Part shown: positions 53,892-64,000 of the stretch, in pieces | Layout of the letters: each line of letters begins with the position of its first letter | How positions within the stretch are numbered: position 1 is the first letter of the stretch | NCBI RefSeq assembly: GCF_001189845.1 | Contig: NZ_LFLZ01000041.1 | Coordinates: forward strand, 1-64,000 | Origin: Bradyrhizobium tropiciagri | GTDB taxonomy: Bacteria > Pseudomonadota > Alphaproteobacteria > Rhizobiales > Xanthobacteraceae | Direction of reading: 5' to 3' | DNA length: 64,000 nucleotides | Notes under the pieces: model-generated | Told to the model about the DNA's origin: nothing | Seen by the model: the letters and a program-made list of their open reading frames with translations, nothing else | Databases searched by the model: none | Position numbers and translations under genes: made by a program

Positions 53892-54949
53892 TCATGCCTG
53901 ATCGCCCGTCGTCGTCGGCAACGCGGCCGCGCCGTGCGCAGACGCGTTCTGCAGACGAGTGTTTTCCTTCGATTTCGGTGCCGTGCGGGCGAGGCCGGCC
54001 AGCGCGGCCTTGCGCCGCCGCCGGGCCTGCAATTGCTGATCCGCCAGCACGCCGATCAGAATCACGGTGCCCATCACCGCGAAGTTCAGCGAATTCGGAA
54101 TGCCGAGGATGTTCACGAGGTTCTGCAGCACCTGCAGCAGCGCCGTCCCCAGCACGATACCAAGGATGGAGCCTTCGCCGCCGCGCAGGCTGCAGCCTCC
54201 GAGCACGGCCGCCGCAATCGCGTAGAGCTCGTAGAAATTGCCGAAGGAACTCGGCGAGACCGAGTTGGTATAGAACACGAACAGCACGGTCGAAACGCCG
54301 GCGAGACCGCCGCTGATGACATAGGCGGTCGCGATCACGAGGTTGGTCCTGATGCCGGAGAAGCGCGCCGCTTCCTCGTTCTTGCCGACGGCATAGAGCC
54401 AGCGCCCGTAGACCGAGCGATGCAGCAGCACGCCGAGGATCACCGCCAGGATGATCAGGAAGATGAAAGTGTTCGGAATGCCCGCGACATTGCCGGAGGC
54501 GATGTTGCTCAGCGTGCTGGCCTCGTCGCCGTAGCCGAAGCCGCGCGTCGAATCGCTGGTGTAGTAGCGCGCGGCGCCGCGATAGATCAAAAGCCCGCAC
54601 AGCGTCACGATGAAGGGCTGCATCTTCAGCCGGGTGATCAGGAAGCCCTGGATGCCGCCCAGCGCCAGCCCGCCCATCAGGACCAGCAGCAGTGCGAACG
54701 GCCAGGGCACCTGATACGTCGTCAGCAGGTCGATGAAGACGACGCCAAGCAGCGCGAACATCGAGCCGAGCGAAAGATCGATGCCTCCGGTGATGATGAC
54801 GAGCCCTTCGCCCAGCGCGAACACACCGAACAGGCCGATCAAATTGGCCATGTTGAGCAGGTTCACGAACGACAGGAAGGCCGGGTTGATCGCGCCGGTG
54901 ACGGCGGAGATCACCGCCAGCAGCAAGAACAGGCCGAGCTCCTTCTTCA

Positions 54950-54953
<4 letters not shown>
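53892..54953 (-). CDS. Sugar ABC transporter permease (second system), RbsC-like
   Basis: 353 residues, BPD_transp_2 family: GEGLVIITGGIDLSLGSMFALLGVVFIDLL, FLITRLKMQPFIVTLCGLLIYRGAARYYTSDSTRGFGYGDE and LYAIAAAVLGGCSLRGGEGSILGIVLGTALLQVLQNLVNILG. The C-terminal tail after residue 315 is basic and low complexity. Its start overlaps the stop of the ATPase gene by 4 bp. It belongs to an importer separate from the one at 49320-52191. Confidence 0.9.
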
Positions 54954-56476
<1,523 letters not shown>

Positions 56477-56494
56477 TCGGCATGTCCTCCTGCA

Positions 56495-56526
56495 CACCGC
56501 CCGGCGGCCGTTGCGGCCGGGCGGTG
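56495..56526 (-). terminator. Intercistronic hairpin between binding protein and ATPase genes
   Basis: Arms CACCGCCCGG (56495-56504) and CCGGGCGGTG (56517-56526) with a 12-nt centre that can pair further, in the 63-bp gap after the binding-protein stop. Such hairpins in sugar operons commonly allow higher levels of the first gene by attenuating or stabilising the transcript. Confidence 0.55.
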
Positions 56527-56539
56527 AAGCCGGCTGAAG

Positions 56540-57505
56540 TTACTTCTTCAGCAGGTCCTTCAGATTCGCAGCGAACTCCGCAACGTTGGCCTTGCTGATC
56601 ACCTTGGTCGGCACGATCAGCTTGCTGTCCTTCGGGATCCAGGACTTGTCGCCGTTCAGCGTCTTGATGATGTTGGTGGCGGAGAGATAGCCGAACTCGT
56701 ACGGCTGCTGCACGACGGTGGATTCGATCGTGCCGTCGGAAATGCCCCGCAGCGTGCGCTGATCCTCGTCGAAGCCGACGATCTTGACCTTGCCGGCCTT
56801 GCCCGCGGCCTTCACCGCGTCATAGATCAGCGGGGTCTCGTAGCTCCACAGGCCGGACAGCAGCGCGATGTCGGGATACTTGACGAGCACGTTCTCCATG
56901 TTCGCCTTGGCCTTGGCGAAGTCGACCTGGTCGGTGAACACGTCGACCAGCTCGACCTTGGTGCCGGCGATCGATTCCTTGATGCCCTGCACCCGCTCGC
57001 GGGCGTTGTCGGCGTCCATCGTGCCGACGAACAGCGCGATCTTGCCGCCGTTCGGCAGCGCCTTCTTGATCTCCTCGCCGGCCTGCCGCCCGGCCGCGAC
57101 GTTGTCGGTGCCGATATAGGCGAGACGATTGCTCTGCGGCGCGTCGCTGTCCGTCGTGATCAGCACGGTCTTGGCCGCAACCTTGTTGAGTTCTTCGGTC
57201 GCATGCGGGGCATCGTCGACCGAGATCGAGATGCCGGCGACGCCGCGCACCAGCAGGTCGTCCAGCTCGCGCCGCTGGCCGGCCGCGGTGCCTTCGTTGG
57301 TGACGATCAATTCGATATTGTAGTCTGGGTGCTCTTTCTGCGCCTTCTCAAGCCCGCGGCCCGCGATGGTCCAGAAGTCGGCCGCGACGTTGGTCACCAG
57401 CGCGATGGTCTTTTTTTGCTGTGCCTGTGCTATCCCCGTGGTCATCGCGAGCGCAGCTGCGCCCGCCAGCAGCGGCACGATCAATCTTCTCATTGAGTCA
57501 TTCAT
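56540..57505 (-). CDS. Sugar ABC transporter substrate-binding protein (second system)
   Basis: 321 residues from the ATG at 57505, with GGGAGG 5 nt upstream. Signal peptide LIVPLLAGAAALAMTTGIAQAQ, then a type 1 periplasmic binding fold: TIALVTNVAADFWTIAGRGLEKAQKEHPDYNIELIV, DDLLVRGVAGISISVDDAPHATEELNKVAAKTVLITTDSDAPQSNRLAYIGTDN and ALLSGLWSYETPLIYDAVKAAG. It is the first gene of the importer unit 57505-53892, opposite the ROK regulator gene. The ligand is probably a sugar or polyol; the aromatic W in DFWTIAG may stack on it. Confidence 0.9.
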   Translation of the reverse strand: MNDSMRRLIVPLLAGAAALAMTTGIAQAQQKKTIALVTNVAADFWTIAGRGLEKAQKEHPDYNIELIVTNEGTAAGQRRELDDLLVRGVAGISISVDDAPHATEELNKVAAKTVLITTDSDAPQSNRLAYIGTDNVAAGRQAGEEIKKALPNGGKIALFVGTMDADNARERVQGIKESIAGTKVELVDVFTDQVDFAKAKANMENVLVKYPDIALLSGLWSYETPLIYDAVKAAGKAGKVKIVGFDEDQRTLRGISDGTIESTVVQQPYEFGYLSATNIIKTLNGDKSWIPKDSKLIVPTKVISKANVAEFAANLKDLLKK

Positions 57506-57581
57506 ATGCACCTCCCTGTCGATACCCCCCGCGAGGGGATTTCACGCTCGGCGCTTTTCACGCCTTATTTTATTCACGTAA

Positions 57582-57593
57582 CTAATAAATTAG
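57582..57593. promoter_or_regulatory. Candidate operator, CTAATAAATTAG
   Basis: A perfect 5-bp inverted repeat CTAAT-AA-ATTAG in an AT-rich island within otherwise GC-rich DNA, 77 bp upstream of the binding-protein start and 154 bp before the divergent ROK regulator gene. ROK repressors bind AT-rich palindromes, so this is a natural target. Inference from position and symmetry. Confidence 0.5.
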
Positions 57594-57746
57594 CGCGACA
57601 AAAAGTCCAGTCAAGGATGTTCGAGTCCAGCTATTCAAGCAAAAATAGTAGGAAGGTGATGTATTTCGGTCGCAATCGATGCTTTTCGGCCAACTTCTGA
57701 GGCGTATCCGTTGAATAATTTTATCAAGCGAATTAAAAAAGCCCGT

Positions 57747-59017
57747 ATGAATGAGCAGTCCGAACCGCTGAGACGCGCTTCAAGTCTGACCCGGGGATCG
57801 AACCGCGACCGTCTCGTTGAAGTCTTGCGGCGTCAGGGACCGTTGCCGCGCGTCGAGCTTGCACGCAGCACCGGGCTGAGCTTCCCGGCCATTTCGGCCA
57901 TCACGTCGAAGCTGATGGCGGAAGACCTGCTGGTTGAGGCCGAGACCGATGCAGTGACGTCGTGGCCGGACGATACCGACGACGAGGATACGGATGGGTT
58001 GAACGGCCGCCGCCGTGGCCGGCCGGCGGTCCTGCTGACCCTGAACCCCGAATTCGGCCGCATCATTGCGGTCTCGCTGCGCATGAATCTGATCGAGACA
58101 TTGATCGCCGATTTCAGCGGCTCGGCACTGGCGCAATCGCGGCTTGAACTGACGACGCGCGGCCTCGATGCAGGCGCGGTGTGCGATCTCGTGGTCGCGC
58201 AGATCGAGGCCATGCTCGAAGAGACGGCGACGCCGCGAGACCGGCTGCTGGGAATCGGGATGCGCTGCAGGGAATCGTCGACGCCGACACCGGCCGGCAT
58301 CTGTGGAGCCCCGCGCTGTCGATCACCGACGTCGATCTGGCAAAACCGATCCGCGAGGAATTCGGCGTCGAAGTCGTGATGGCGAACGACGCGGTCGCGG
58401 TGGCGCTCGCCCTTGTCGCAGCCGAGCCGGCACTGGCGCAGGGGCTCACGGCCACGCTGATGGTCGGTCACGGCATCGGCATGGGCATCGTCGTCGACGG
58501 TGAAGCGCGCTGGGGGGCCGGCGCGGGCAGCGAGATCGGCCATGTCAAGTTGACGCCGAACGGTCCGCAGTGCCGCTGTGGTCAGCGCGGCTGCATCGAG
58601 GCCCATCTCGCCGACTATGCGCTCTACCGCGACGCCCGCACCTTTCTCGACCTGCCGCCGGCGGTGTCGCAGCAACCGTCCGAGGCGCAGATGGCGCTGC
58701 TGAGGGCGCGGGCACGCGCCGGCGATCCGCGTCTCGAACAGTTGTTCCGGCAGGCCGGCCACGCGCTTGCCGAGGCGGTCGCCACGACGATATCGGTGCT
58801 GCGCCCGCATCATCTGATCCTCGCGGGCCCCGGCCTGCAGGCGTTTGACATGATGCGCAGTGCCTATGAGGAACGGCTCGAGCAGGCGGTGCTGCCGTGG
58901 CTGCTCAAATCCACGGCGATCCATGTGCGTCCCAGCGAGTCGGCGACGATCGTCGACGGCATGGTGCGGCGGACGCTGCGGGTCGTGGACCGAAGCCACA
59001 TGGAGACAACCGAGTGA
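57747..59017 (+). pseudogene. ROK-family transcriptional regulator, one-base frameshift
   Basis: From the ATG at 57747: helix-turn-helix LVEVLRRQGPLPRVELARSTGLSFPAISAITSKLMAEDLLVEAE, then the start of the sugar-kinase-like domain with GRPAVLLTLNPEFGRIIAVSLRMN. At about 58260 the frame breaks (LLGIGMRCRE, stop at 58379). The next frame continues ALQGIVDADTGRHLWSPALSITDVDLAKPIREEFGVEVVMANDAVAVALAL, GHGIGMGIVVDGEARWGAGAGSEIGHVKL and the ROK zinc motif CRCGQRGCIEAHLADYALY. One missing base after GGGAT explains it. It is divergent from the importer operon and probably its repressor. Confidence 0.8.
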
Positions 59018-59097
59018 AACCTCGGGAGCTGCGGCCCTTTGCTTGAGCCGTAGCAATGCAACTGACGCCCTTCAGGCGCCAAATCGTGAGGATGCCA

Positions 59098-59856
59098 ATG
59101 CAGGGTGCTATCTATCCAAGCCTCAAGGACCGGACCGTCCTGGTCACCGGTGGCGGTTCCGGCATCGGCGAGGCGATCGTCCGCCAGTTCATCAGCCAGG
59201 GCGCGCGGGTCGGTTTCATCGACATCGATCTGACGTCCTCGGAGCAACTGCTGTCTGATCTGGGGGCGCATGCCCGCGTGCGCTTCGAGCACGCCGATCT
59301 GCGCGACATCGGCGCGCTGCGCCGCGCGGTCGCCGGCATCCGCGAGGCGCTCGGGCCGATCACCATCCTGGTCAACAACGCGGCGCGCGATGATCGTCAT
59401 GCGATCGAGGACGTCACACCGGAATTCTGGGACGAGCGGATCGCCGTCAACCTGAAGCATCAGTTCTTCAGCGCCCAGGCGGTCGCACCCGACATGAAAC
59501 AGGCGGGCGGCGGTGCGATCATCAATATCGGATCGGTGAGCTGGGTGATCGGTCAGGGCAATATGCCCTGCTACACCACGGCGAAGTCAGCGGTTCAGGG
59601 CCTCACCCGCGCGCTGGCCCGCGATCTCGGGCCGCACAATGTGCGGGTCAACTCCATCCTGCCCGGATGGATCATGACCCAGCGGCAGCAAGATCTGTGG
59701 CTGACGCCCGAAGGCGTCACCGAACTGATGCAGCGGCAGTGCCTCAAGCGCAAGCTCGTGCCTGACGACATCGCCCGCGTCGTGCTGTTTTTCGCCGCCG
59801 ACGACAGCGGCGCCTGCACCAACCAGAGCCATATCGTCGACGGCGGTTGGGTTTAA
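59098..59856 (+). CDS. Short-chain dehydrogenase/reductase
   Basis: 252 residues from the ATG at 59098, with GAGG 7 nt upstream (59092 and 59056 are alternatives). The cofactor site VLVTGGGSGIGEAIVRQF is a classical Rossmann start; acidic DIDL at the end of strand 2 suggests NAD(H). NNAA, the catalytic Ser in INIGSVSW, Y-x-x-x-K in CYTTAKSAVQGLTRALA, and the C-terminal HIVDGGWV are all present. The substrate is likely a sugar or sugar acid given the nearby importer and regulator. It follows the ROK gene by 80 bp in the same direction. Confidence 0.9.
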   Translation: MQGAIYPSLKDRTVLVTGGGSGIGEAIVRQFISQGARVGFIDIDLTSSEQLLSDLGAHARVRFEHADLRDIGALRRAVAGIREALGPITILVNNAARDDRHAIEDVTPEFWDERIAVNLKHQFFSAQAVAPDMKQAGGGAIINIGSVSWVIGQGNMPCYTTAKSAVQGLTRALARDLGPHNVRVNSILPGWIMTQRQQDLWLTPEGVTELMQRQCLKRKLVPDDIARVVLFFAADDSGACTNQSHIVDGGWV

Positions 59857-59921
59857 CGATTCAACTGGTCTAGCGATTCAATCGACGGCGTTGACGCGCC
59901 GGACGGGACGCGGGTTCGCCG

Positions 59922-60110
59922 CTATTTGTTGCGCGTTGTCTGATGCGACCGTATCAGATTGTCCGTCCATGCATCGGCGATGTGGGGAAGGGCCAGATCC
60001 TGCGTGCGATGGAGCAGGAGTTCGAGCACGCGCGGCGGCTTCTCGTCCTCTTCTGGCGCATGGACCGCGCCGGCGGCGCGGCTCTCGATGACGATCAGCC
60101 GGCTTTCCAC
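59922..60110 (-). CDS. Possible small protein overlapping the end of hyuB
   Basis: 62 residues from a GTG at 60110 inside the end of hyuB: ESRLIVIESRAAGAVHAPEEDEKPPRVLELLLHRTQDLALPHIADAWTDNLIRSHQTTRNK. It is protein-like and the frame runs past the hyuB stop, which could mean a third coupled gene or an alternative C-terminus. There is no strong ribosome site. Confidence 0.3.
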   Translation of the reverse strand: MESRLIVIESRAAGAVHAPEEDEKPPRVLELLLHRTQDLALPHIADAWTDNLIRSHQTTRNK

Positions 60111-62056
60111 ATCGCGACCGAGCGCCGCTCGAACGCTTCGCGGAACTGGCGGGTGGATTCGGCAAGCAGCGCGCCGGTGCCCCAGTCGAGGATCACCGCA
60201 TGCTTGCGGATCACGTCGAACGCGTTGAGCTCTCCGCCGCGATAGCGCTGCGCCACCAGTTCCGGATCGAGCCGGACATTGGCGACGCGCTCGGAGCGGA
60301 TCTTTGCACGCAGCGCGGCGGTCGCGACCTTGTCGACCTCGTAGTTGCAGAGCTCGGCATCGATCGTGTGCACCACGACGCCATAGTCCTTGGCGGCGCG
60401 TTCGACCGAGACATAGTCGTCCTTGATGTCCTCGATCACGAGGTTCGGATCGCGCTCCAGCGGGTCGCCGAACCCGCCGCCGCCGGCGGTTGGACGCGAA
60501 AACACGTCGCCTTCGCCGATCGGAACGTCCGAGAAGATCGAGCCGAGCCGCTCCTCGGTCGCGCTGCCGGCGCGCTTCAGCGTCAGGCCGTGCGGCATCG
60601 ACGGCAGACCGCCCTCGATGCCCCACACGATGGCGCGCTCGCGGTCGCAGATATAGGAGATCACGGTCTTCTCGGCCTGCAGCATCCGCGATGTCTTCAC
60701 CACGCCCGCGCCGCCGCGCCATTTGCCGGGGCCGGGCGAGTCCGTGAGGATCTCGCATTCGGTGGTCAGGATCGGGTTGGCGCGCTCCTGGCCTTCGACC
60801 GGCTGCGACATCAGCCCGGTGCCGAAGCAGGCGGTGGTGACATTGCTGCCGTCCTTGCCGTTGCGTCCGCCCCAGCCGCCGGGTAGCCAGTCGTAGAACA
60901 TGAAGATCGGCTTGTCGGCGCTGCGGGCGTCGAGCCCGCCGGTGAGCAGATATTCGAGGTTGAAGGCGCAGGCGAGCGCCCGCTCCGGCATCAGCTTCGA
61001 CCACATTTCGTAGATCGAGTTCATGATCTTCTCGAACGGCATCAGGAAGCCGGTCACCGCGATCGGCCATTTGGCATCGACGATCGAGCCTTCGGGGGCG
61101 ATGATCTCGAAGCAGCGATAGAAGCCGGAATTGAGTGGCAGGTCGGGGAAGAAGGTCTTCATGCCGGCGGCAACCGCGGAGAAGGTGGCGCCGAACGCCG
61201 AGTTGTAGATCGAGCCGATGGTCGGATGGCTGCCGGTGAAGTCGTAGATCGCGCGGTCGCCCTTGATCGTCAACTTGATGCGGATCGGGATCATGCCTTC
61301 GCCGCCGGCCGGATCGCGGTCGATGAAGTCGACGGTTTCCCATTCGCCATCGGGCAGCGCCGCGATGCGGTGGCGCGCCGAGCGCTCGACATAGTCCTGG
61401 ACCGCGGCAAGCCCGGTCTCGACGGTGTCGCGGCCGTATTTGCCGACCAGGCGCAGGATCTCGCGTTCGCAGACAGCGGTGGCTTCAGCCTGCGCCTGGA
61501 TGTCGCCGATGATCGAAGCCGGGTCGCGGGTGTTGGAGGCGATCAGATGCGCGACGTCCTTGCGCAGGCCGTTCTTGTCGAACAGGCGGACCGGCGTGAT
61601 GCGCAGGCCCTCGCGGAACATCTCGCGGGCCGCGACGTCGAACGATCCCGGCACGCTGCCGCCGACGTCGGACCAGTGTCCGTTGGACTGGCTGAAGGCG
61701 ATGATCTTGCCGTCGGCGAAGATCGGGCGGATCAGCCGCACGTCGGAGAAGTGCGTGCCGCCGGCATAGGGATCGTTGATCGCAAAGACGTCGCCCTCAT
61801 GCATGTCGCCTTCGAAATGGCGCATCACGTCCTTGCAGGTGAAATGCAGCGTGCCGACGTGGACCGCGATGTCCTGGTTGCCCTGCGCGGCGCATTCGCC
61901 GTTGGCGTCATGCAGTGCGCTCGAGAAATCGCGGTTGTAGATCACGAAGGAGTAGCAGGTTCGCAGCACCTGCTCGCCCATCTGGTCGACGCTGGTGATG
62001 AAGGAGTTCTTCAGGACCTCGAAGGTCACGGGGTCGAGCGGGAGGGCCGTGGCCAT
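60095..62056 (-). CDS. hyuB: Hydantoinase B / acetone carboxylase alpha-like subunit (HyuB family)
   Basis: 653 residues. It starts LDPVTFEVLKNSFITSVDQMGEQVLRTCYSFVIYNRDFSSALHD and has family blocks CAAQGNQDIAVHVGTLHF, GDVFAINDPYAGGTHFSDVRLIRPIF, SNGHWSDVGGSVPGSF and later PGGWGGRNGKDGSNV and PTAGGGGFGDPLERDP. HyuA/HyuB pairs are ATP-dependent cyclic amide hydrolases or carboxylases for acetone-like substrates; the exact substrate cannot be read. Its ATG is 3 bp after the hyuA stop, with AAGGAG inside the hyuA end. Confidence 0.9.
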   Translation of the reverse strand: MATALPLDPVTFEVLKNSFITSVDQMGEQVLRTCYSFVIYNRDFSSALHDANGECAAQGNQDIAVHVGTLHFTCKDVMRHFEGDMHEGDVFAINDPYAGGTHFSDVRLIRPIFADGKIIAFSQSNGHWSDVGGSVPGSFDVAAREMFREGLRITPVRLFDKNGLRKDVAHLIASNTRDPASIIGDIQAQAEATAVCEREILRLVGKYGRDTVETGLAAVQDYVERSARHRIAALPDGEWETVDFIDRDPAGGEGMIPIRIKLTIKGDRAIYDFTGSHPTIGSIYNSAFGATFSAVAAGMKTFFPDLPLNSGFYRCFEIIAPEGSIVDAKWPIAVTGFLMPFEKIMNSIYEMWSKLMPERALACAFNLEYLLTGGLDARSADKPIFMFYDWLPGGWGGRNGKDGSNVTTACFGTGLMSQPVEGQERANPILTTECEILTDSPGPGKWRGGAGVVKTSRMLQAEKTVISYICDRERAIVWGIEGGLPSMPHGLTLKRAGSATEERLGSIFSDVPIGEGDVFSRPTAGGGGFGDPLERDPNLVIEDIKDDYVSVERAAKDYGVVVHTIDAELCNYEVDKVATAALRAKIRSERVANVRLDPELVAQRYRGGELNAFDVIRKHAVILDWGTGALLAESTRQFREAFERRSVAMWKAG

Positions 62057-62059
62057 GGT

Positions 62060-64000
62060 TCACTCCTTCACGCGGATGATGATGTTGAGATATTTGTCGA
62101 CCTCGGCGCCGGCGCCGGGCGGCACGACGGTGGTGGCATCGAGCTGCTCGATGATCGCGGGGCCTTGAAAGGAGAAGCCGCAGGGCAGGTCGTCGCGCTG
62201 ATAGACGGGCGTATCGAGCCCGCTGCCTTCGAACCAGACCCTGCGGTGGCCAACCGGCGCGGGGCTAACACCGGTCGGCGCGTGAACGGCGAATTCGGCC
62301 TTGGGAACCACACCGACCGCCTTCAGGTTGAGGCGGAAGAAGCTGACCGGTGCGCTGTCGCGGCGGAAGTTGTATTCGCGCTGGTGCTCGGCGTGGAAGC
62401 TCTGCACCAGGTCGGCGATCGCGCCGATCGGCTGCGGCGCGTTCACCGCGAGCGAACGCCACTGGCCGCGATACATCATGTCGATCGAGCGCTGCAGCAC
62501 GATGTCCTTCTGCGCGACGCCCTCATGGATAAGGCGCGCGAGCGCGGCTTTCTCGAGCTCGGCGAACTGTGCTTCGATCTCGGCGGCGTCGGCGGCGGCG
62601 GCGTCGACCATGCAGCTCTGCGAGAAATCGTGCTGCATGTCGACGAGCAAGCATCCGAGCGCGGAGGTCACGCCAGGGTTCGGCGGCACGATCACGACCG
62701 GGATCGACAGCTCGCGCGCGACGTCGACGCCATGTAGCGCGCCGGCGCCGCCAAATGCCACCAGCGCGAAGTCGCGCGGATCGTAGCCGCGGCTGATCGA
62801 GATCAACCGCACCGCATCCGACATGTTGGCGTTGGCGACCTTGACGATCGCGTCCGCGGCCTCGTGCAGGCCGAGGCCGAACGGCTTGGCGACCCCACTC
62901 TCGACGGCCTGCCGCGCCAGCTCGGGATCGAGCTTCACCTTGCCGCCGGCAAGGTCGGTGCCGAGCCGGCCCAGCGTCACGTTGGCGTCAGTGTTGGTCG
63001 GCTGCGTGTTGCCGTTGCCGTAGCAGGCAGGTCCCGGGTGGGCGCCGGCCGATTGCGGGCCGTTGCGCAGGGAGCCGGCCGGGTCGGTCCAGGCCAGCGA
63101 GCCGCCGCCGGCGCCGATCGTGAGCACTTCGATCGAGGCGAAGCGGATCGGATAGCCGAATTCGATGTGCCAATCCTTGGTGATGCGCGACTGCCCCTCA
63201 TAGGCCAGCGACACGTCGGTGGACGTGCCGCCCATGTCGAGGCCGATCGAATTGGGAAAGCCGCAGAGGCCGGCGATATAGCGGCTGGCGATGGCGCCGG
63301 CGGCGATGCCGGAGCCGGCGAGGCGGGCCGCGAAGTCCTTGACGCTCGCCGGCGTCATCACCCCGCCGCCGGTGTGCAGCAGCAGGAGATCGCGGGTGTA
63401 GCCCTCATGGGCGAGGCGGTCGCCGAGCCGGCTCGTGTAGTTGACGACGACCGGGCTCACGACGGCGTTGGCAACCGTCGTCGAGAACCGCTCATGCTCG
63501 AAGATCTCGGGCAGCACCTGCGAGGAGATCGACACCGGAATGTCGGGCATCTCCGCCAGCAGGATGTCGCGCATGGCGCGCTCATTGGCGCCGTTGAGAT
63601 AGGCGTTCATGAAGCAGACCGCGACGGCGGCGGCGCCGCGGCGCTTGAGGATGCGTGCCACCTCGCGCGCGGCTTCGACGTCGAGTGGTTCGATTACCTT
63701 GCCGCCGGCATCGACGCGCTCGGGCACGGTCAGGCGATCGCGCCGCGGCACATAGGGCCGCACGACGTCCTTGTAGGTGTCCCAGAGGTCTTCCTTGTTG
63801 GCGCGCCGGATCTCGATGACGTCGCGGAACCCCTTGGTCGTCACCACGGCGGTGCGCGGCAGGCGGCGCGTGATCAGCGCGTTGGTGGCAACCGTCGTGC
63901 CGTGGGAGAACAGCGCCACCCTGGACAGATCGATGCCTGCCTTGGACACACCGCCCATGATCCCTTCGATCGGATCGCGCGTGGATGAGGTCTTCTCGAT
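62060..64000 (-). CDS. hyuA: Hydantoinase A / acetone carboxylase beta-like subunit (HyuA family), 5' end beyond the window
   Basis: 646 residues visible; the frame stays open through the window edge (IEKTSSTRDPIEGI precedes the first Met at 63958), so about 40-50 N-terminal residues are missing. The ASKHA-type domain shows VALFSHGTTVATNALI, VVTTKGFRDVIEIRRANKEDLWD, SIGLDMGGTSTDVSLAYEG and IEVLTIGAGGGSLAWTDPAGSLRNGPQSAGAHPGPACYG, all typical of N-methylhydantoinase A. It forms a complex with HyuB and binds ATP. Confidence 0.92.
   Translation of the reverse strand: MEKTSSTRDPIEGIMGGVSKAGIDLSRVALFSHGTTVATNALITRRLPRTAVVTTKGFRDVIEIRRANKEDLWDTYKDVVRPYVPRRDRLTVPERVDAGGKVIEPLDVEAAREVARILKRRGAAAVAVCFMNAYLNGANERAMRDILLAEMPDIPVSISSQVLPEIFEHERFSTTVANAVVSPVVVNYTSRLGDRLAHEGYTRDLLLLHTGGGVMTPASVKDFAARLAGSGIAAGAIASRYIAGLCGFPNSIGLDMGGTSTDVSLAYEGQSRITKDWHIEFGYPIRFASIEVLTIGAGGGSLAWTDPAGSLRNGPQSAGAHPGPACYGNGNTQPTNTDANVTLGRLGTDLAGGKVKLDPELARQAVESGVAKPFGLGLHEAADAIVKVANANMSDAVRLISISRGYDPRDFALVAFGGAGALHGVDVARELSIPVVIVPPNPGVTSALGCLLVDMQHDFSQSCMVDAAAADAAEIEAQFAELEKAALARLIHEGVAQKDIVLQRSIDMMYRGQWRSLAVNAPQPIGAIADLVQSFHAEHQREYNFRRDSAPVSFFRLNLKAVGVVPKAEFAVHAPTGVSPAPVGHRRVWFEGSGLDTPVYQRDDLPCGFSFQGPAIIEQLDATTVVPPGAGAEVDKYLNIIIRVKE

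Overview
The window looks like chromosomal DNA of a Bradyrhizobium-type alphaproteobacterium (Nitrobacteraceae). The case rests on high-GC coding bias, two Omp25/RopB-like barrels with the 'ADLP..PVYKA' start and a YNWxGFY motif, DUF992 proteins, an FrcBCA-like sugar importer and an LssY-domain protein. No tRNA, rRNA or CRISPR array was seen. This is inference from protein style, since no search could be run.

Layout. (1) 0.1-17.7 kb is an envelope and regulation region. It holds a lipoprotein hydrolase broken by an amber codon, two paralogous 'LTGI..DRP' secreted proteins, three AraC regulators, two outer-membrane barrels, a DUF992 protein, an HdeA-like protein, a frameshifted HlyD/YibH fusion protein, and an ABC exporter followed by a phospholipase D-like gene. 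A motif resembling GTCAGATTTTGCATAG recurs here in front of several genes. (2) 17.9-19.9 kb is a frameshifted tyrosine recombinase marking a possible island edge. (3) 20.2-43.9 kb is a stress island: bestrophin, CsbD, a YdeP-type molybdenum oxidoreductase, a CioAB-type bd oxidase with a DUF2474 peptide, MscS, HdeD, GrpE, DnaK, DUF992, a YXWGXW protein, CbpA/CbpM-like chaperones, an NtrC-type regulator with its kinase, Fe-type superoxide dismutase and an FlK-like thioesterase. (4) 44-49.3 kb is a sulfation cassette: a truncated HlyD, two TPR-sulfotransferases and an APS kinase fused to a nucleotidyltransferase. (5) 49.3-64 kb is carbon uptake and catabolism: two ribose/fructose-type ABC importers, an OprB porin, a ROK regulator, a short-chain dehydrogenase and HyuA/HyuB.

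The main discovery is in region 3. Six promoters (A-F) share one architecture: two copies of a 13-bp palindrome GGACA-N3-TGTCC spaced 21 or 23 bp, then a sequence matching or nearly matching the IHF consensus, then a sigma-54 -24/-12 element. The proximal palindrome starts 64-68 bp before the -24 element and the IHF core starts 23-24 bp before it. The same island encodes a GAFTGA-containing response regulator and a membrane histidine kinase. The simplest reading is one two-component, sigma-54-dependent stress regulon covering chaperones, alternative respiration, acid resistance, osmotic and anion channels, and superoxide removal.

The window also has many single-base lesions in otherwise well-formed genes: two in-frame amber codons and seven one-base frameshifts, plus one fdhD-hsp20 fusion relic. 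These could be true decay or sequencing and assembly errors, and read-level checking would decide.
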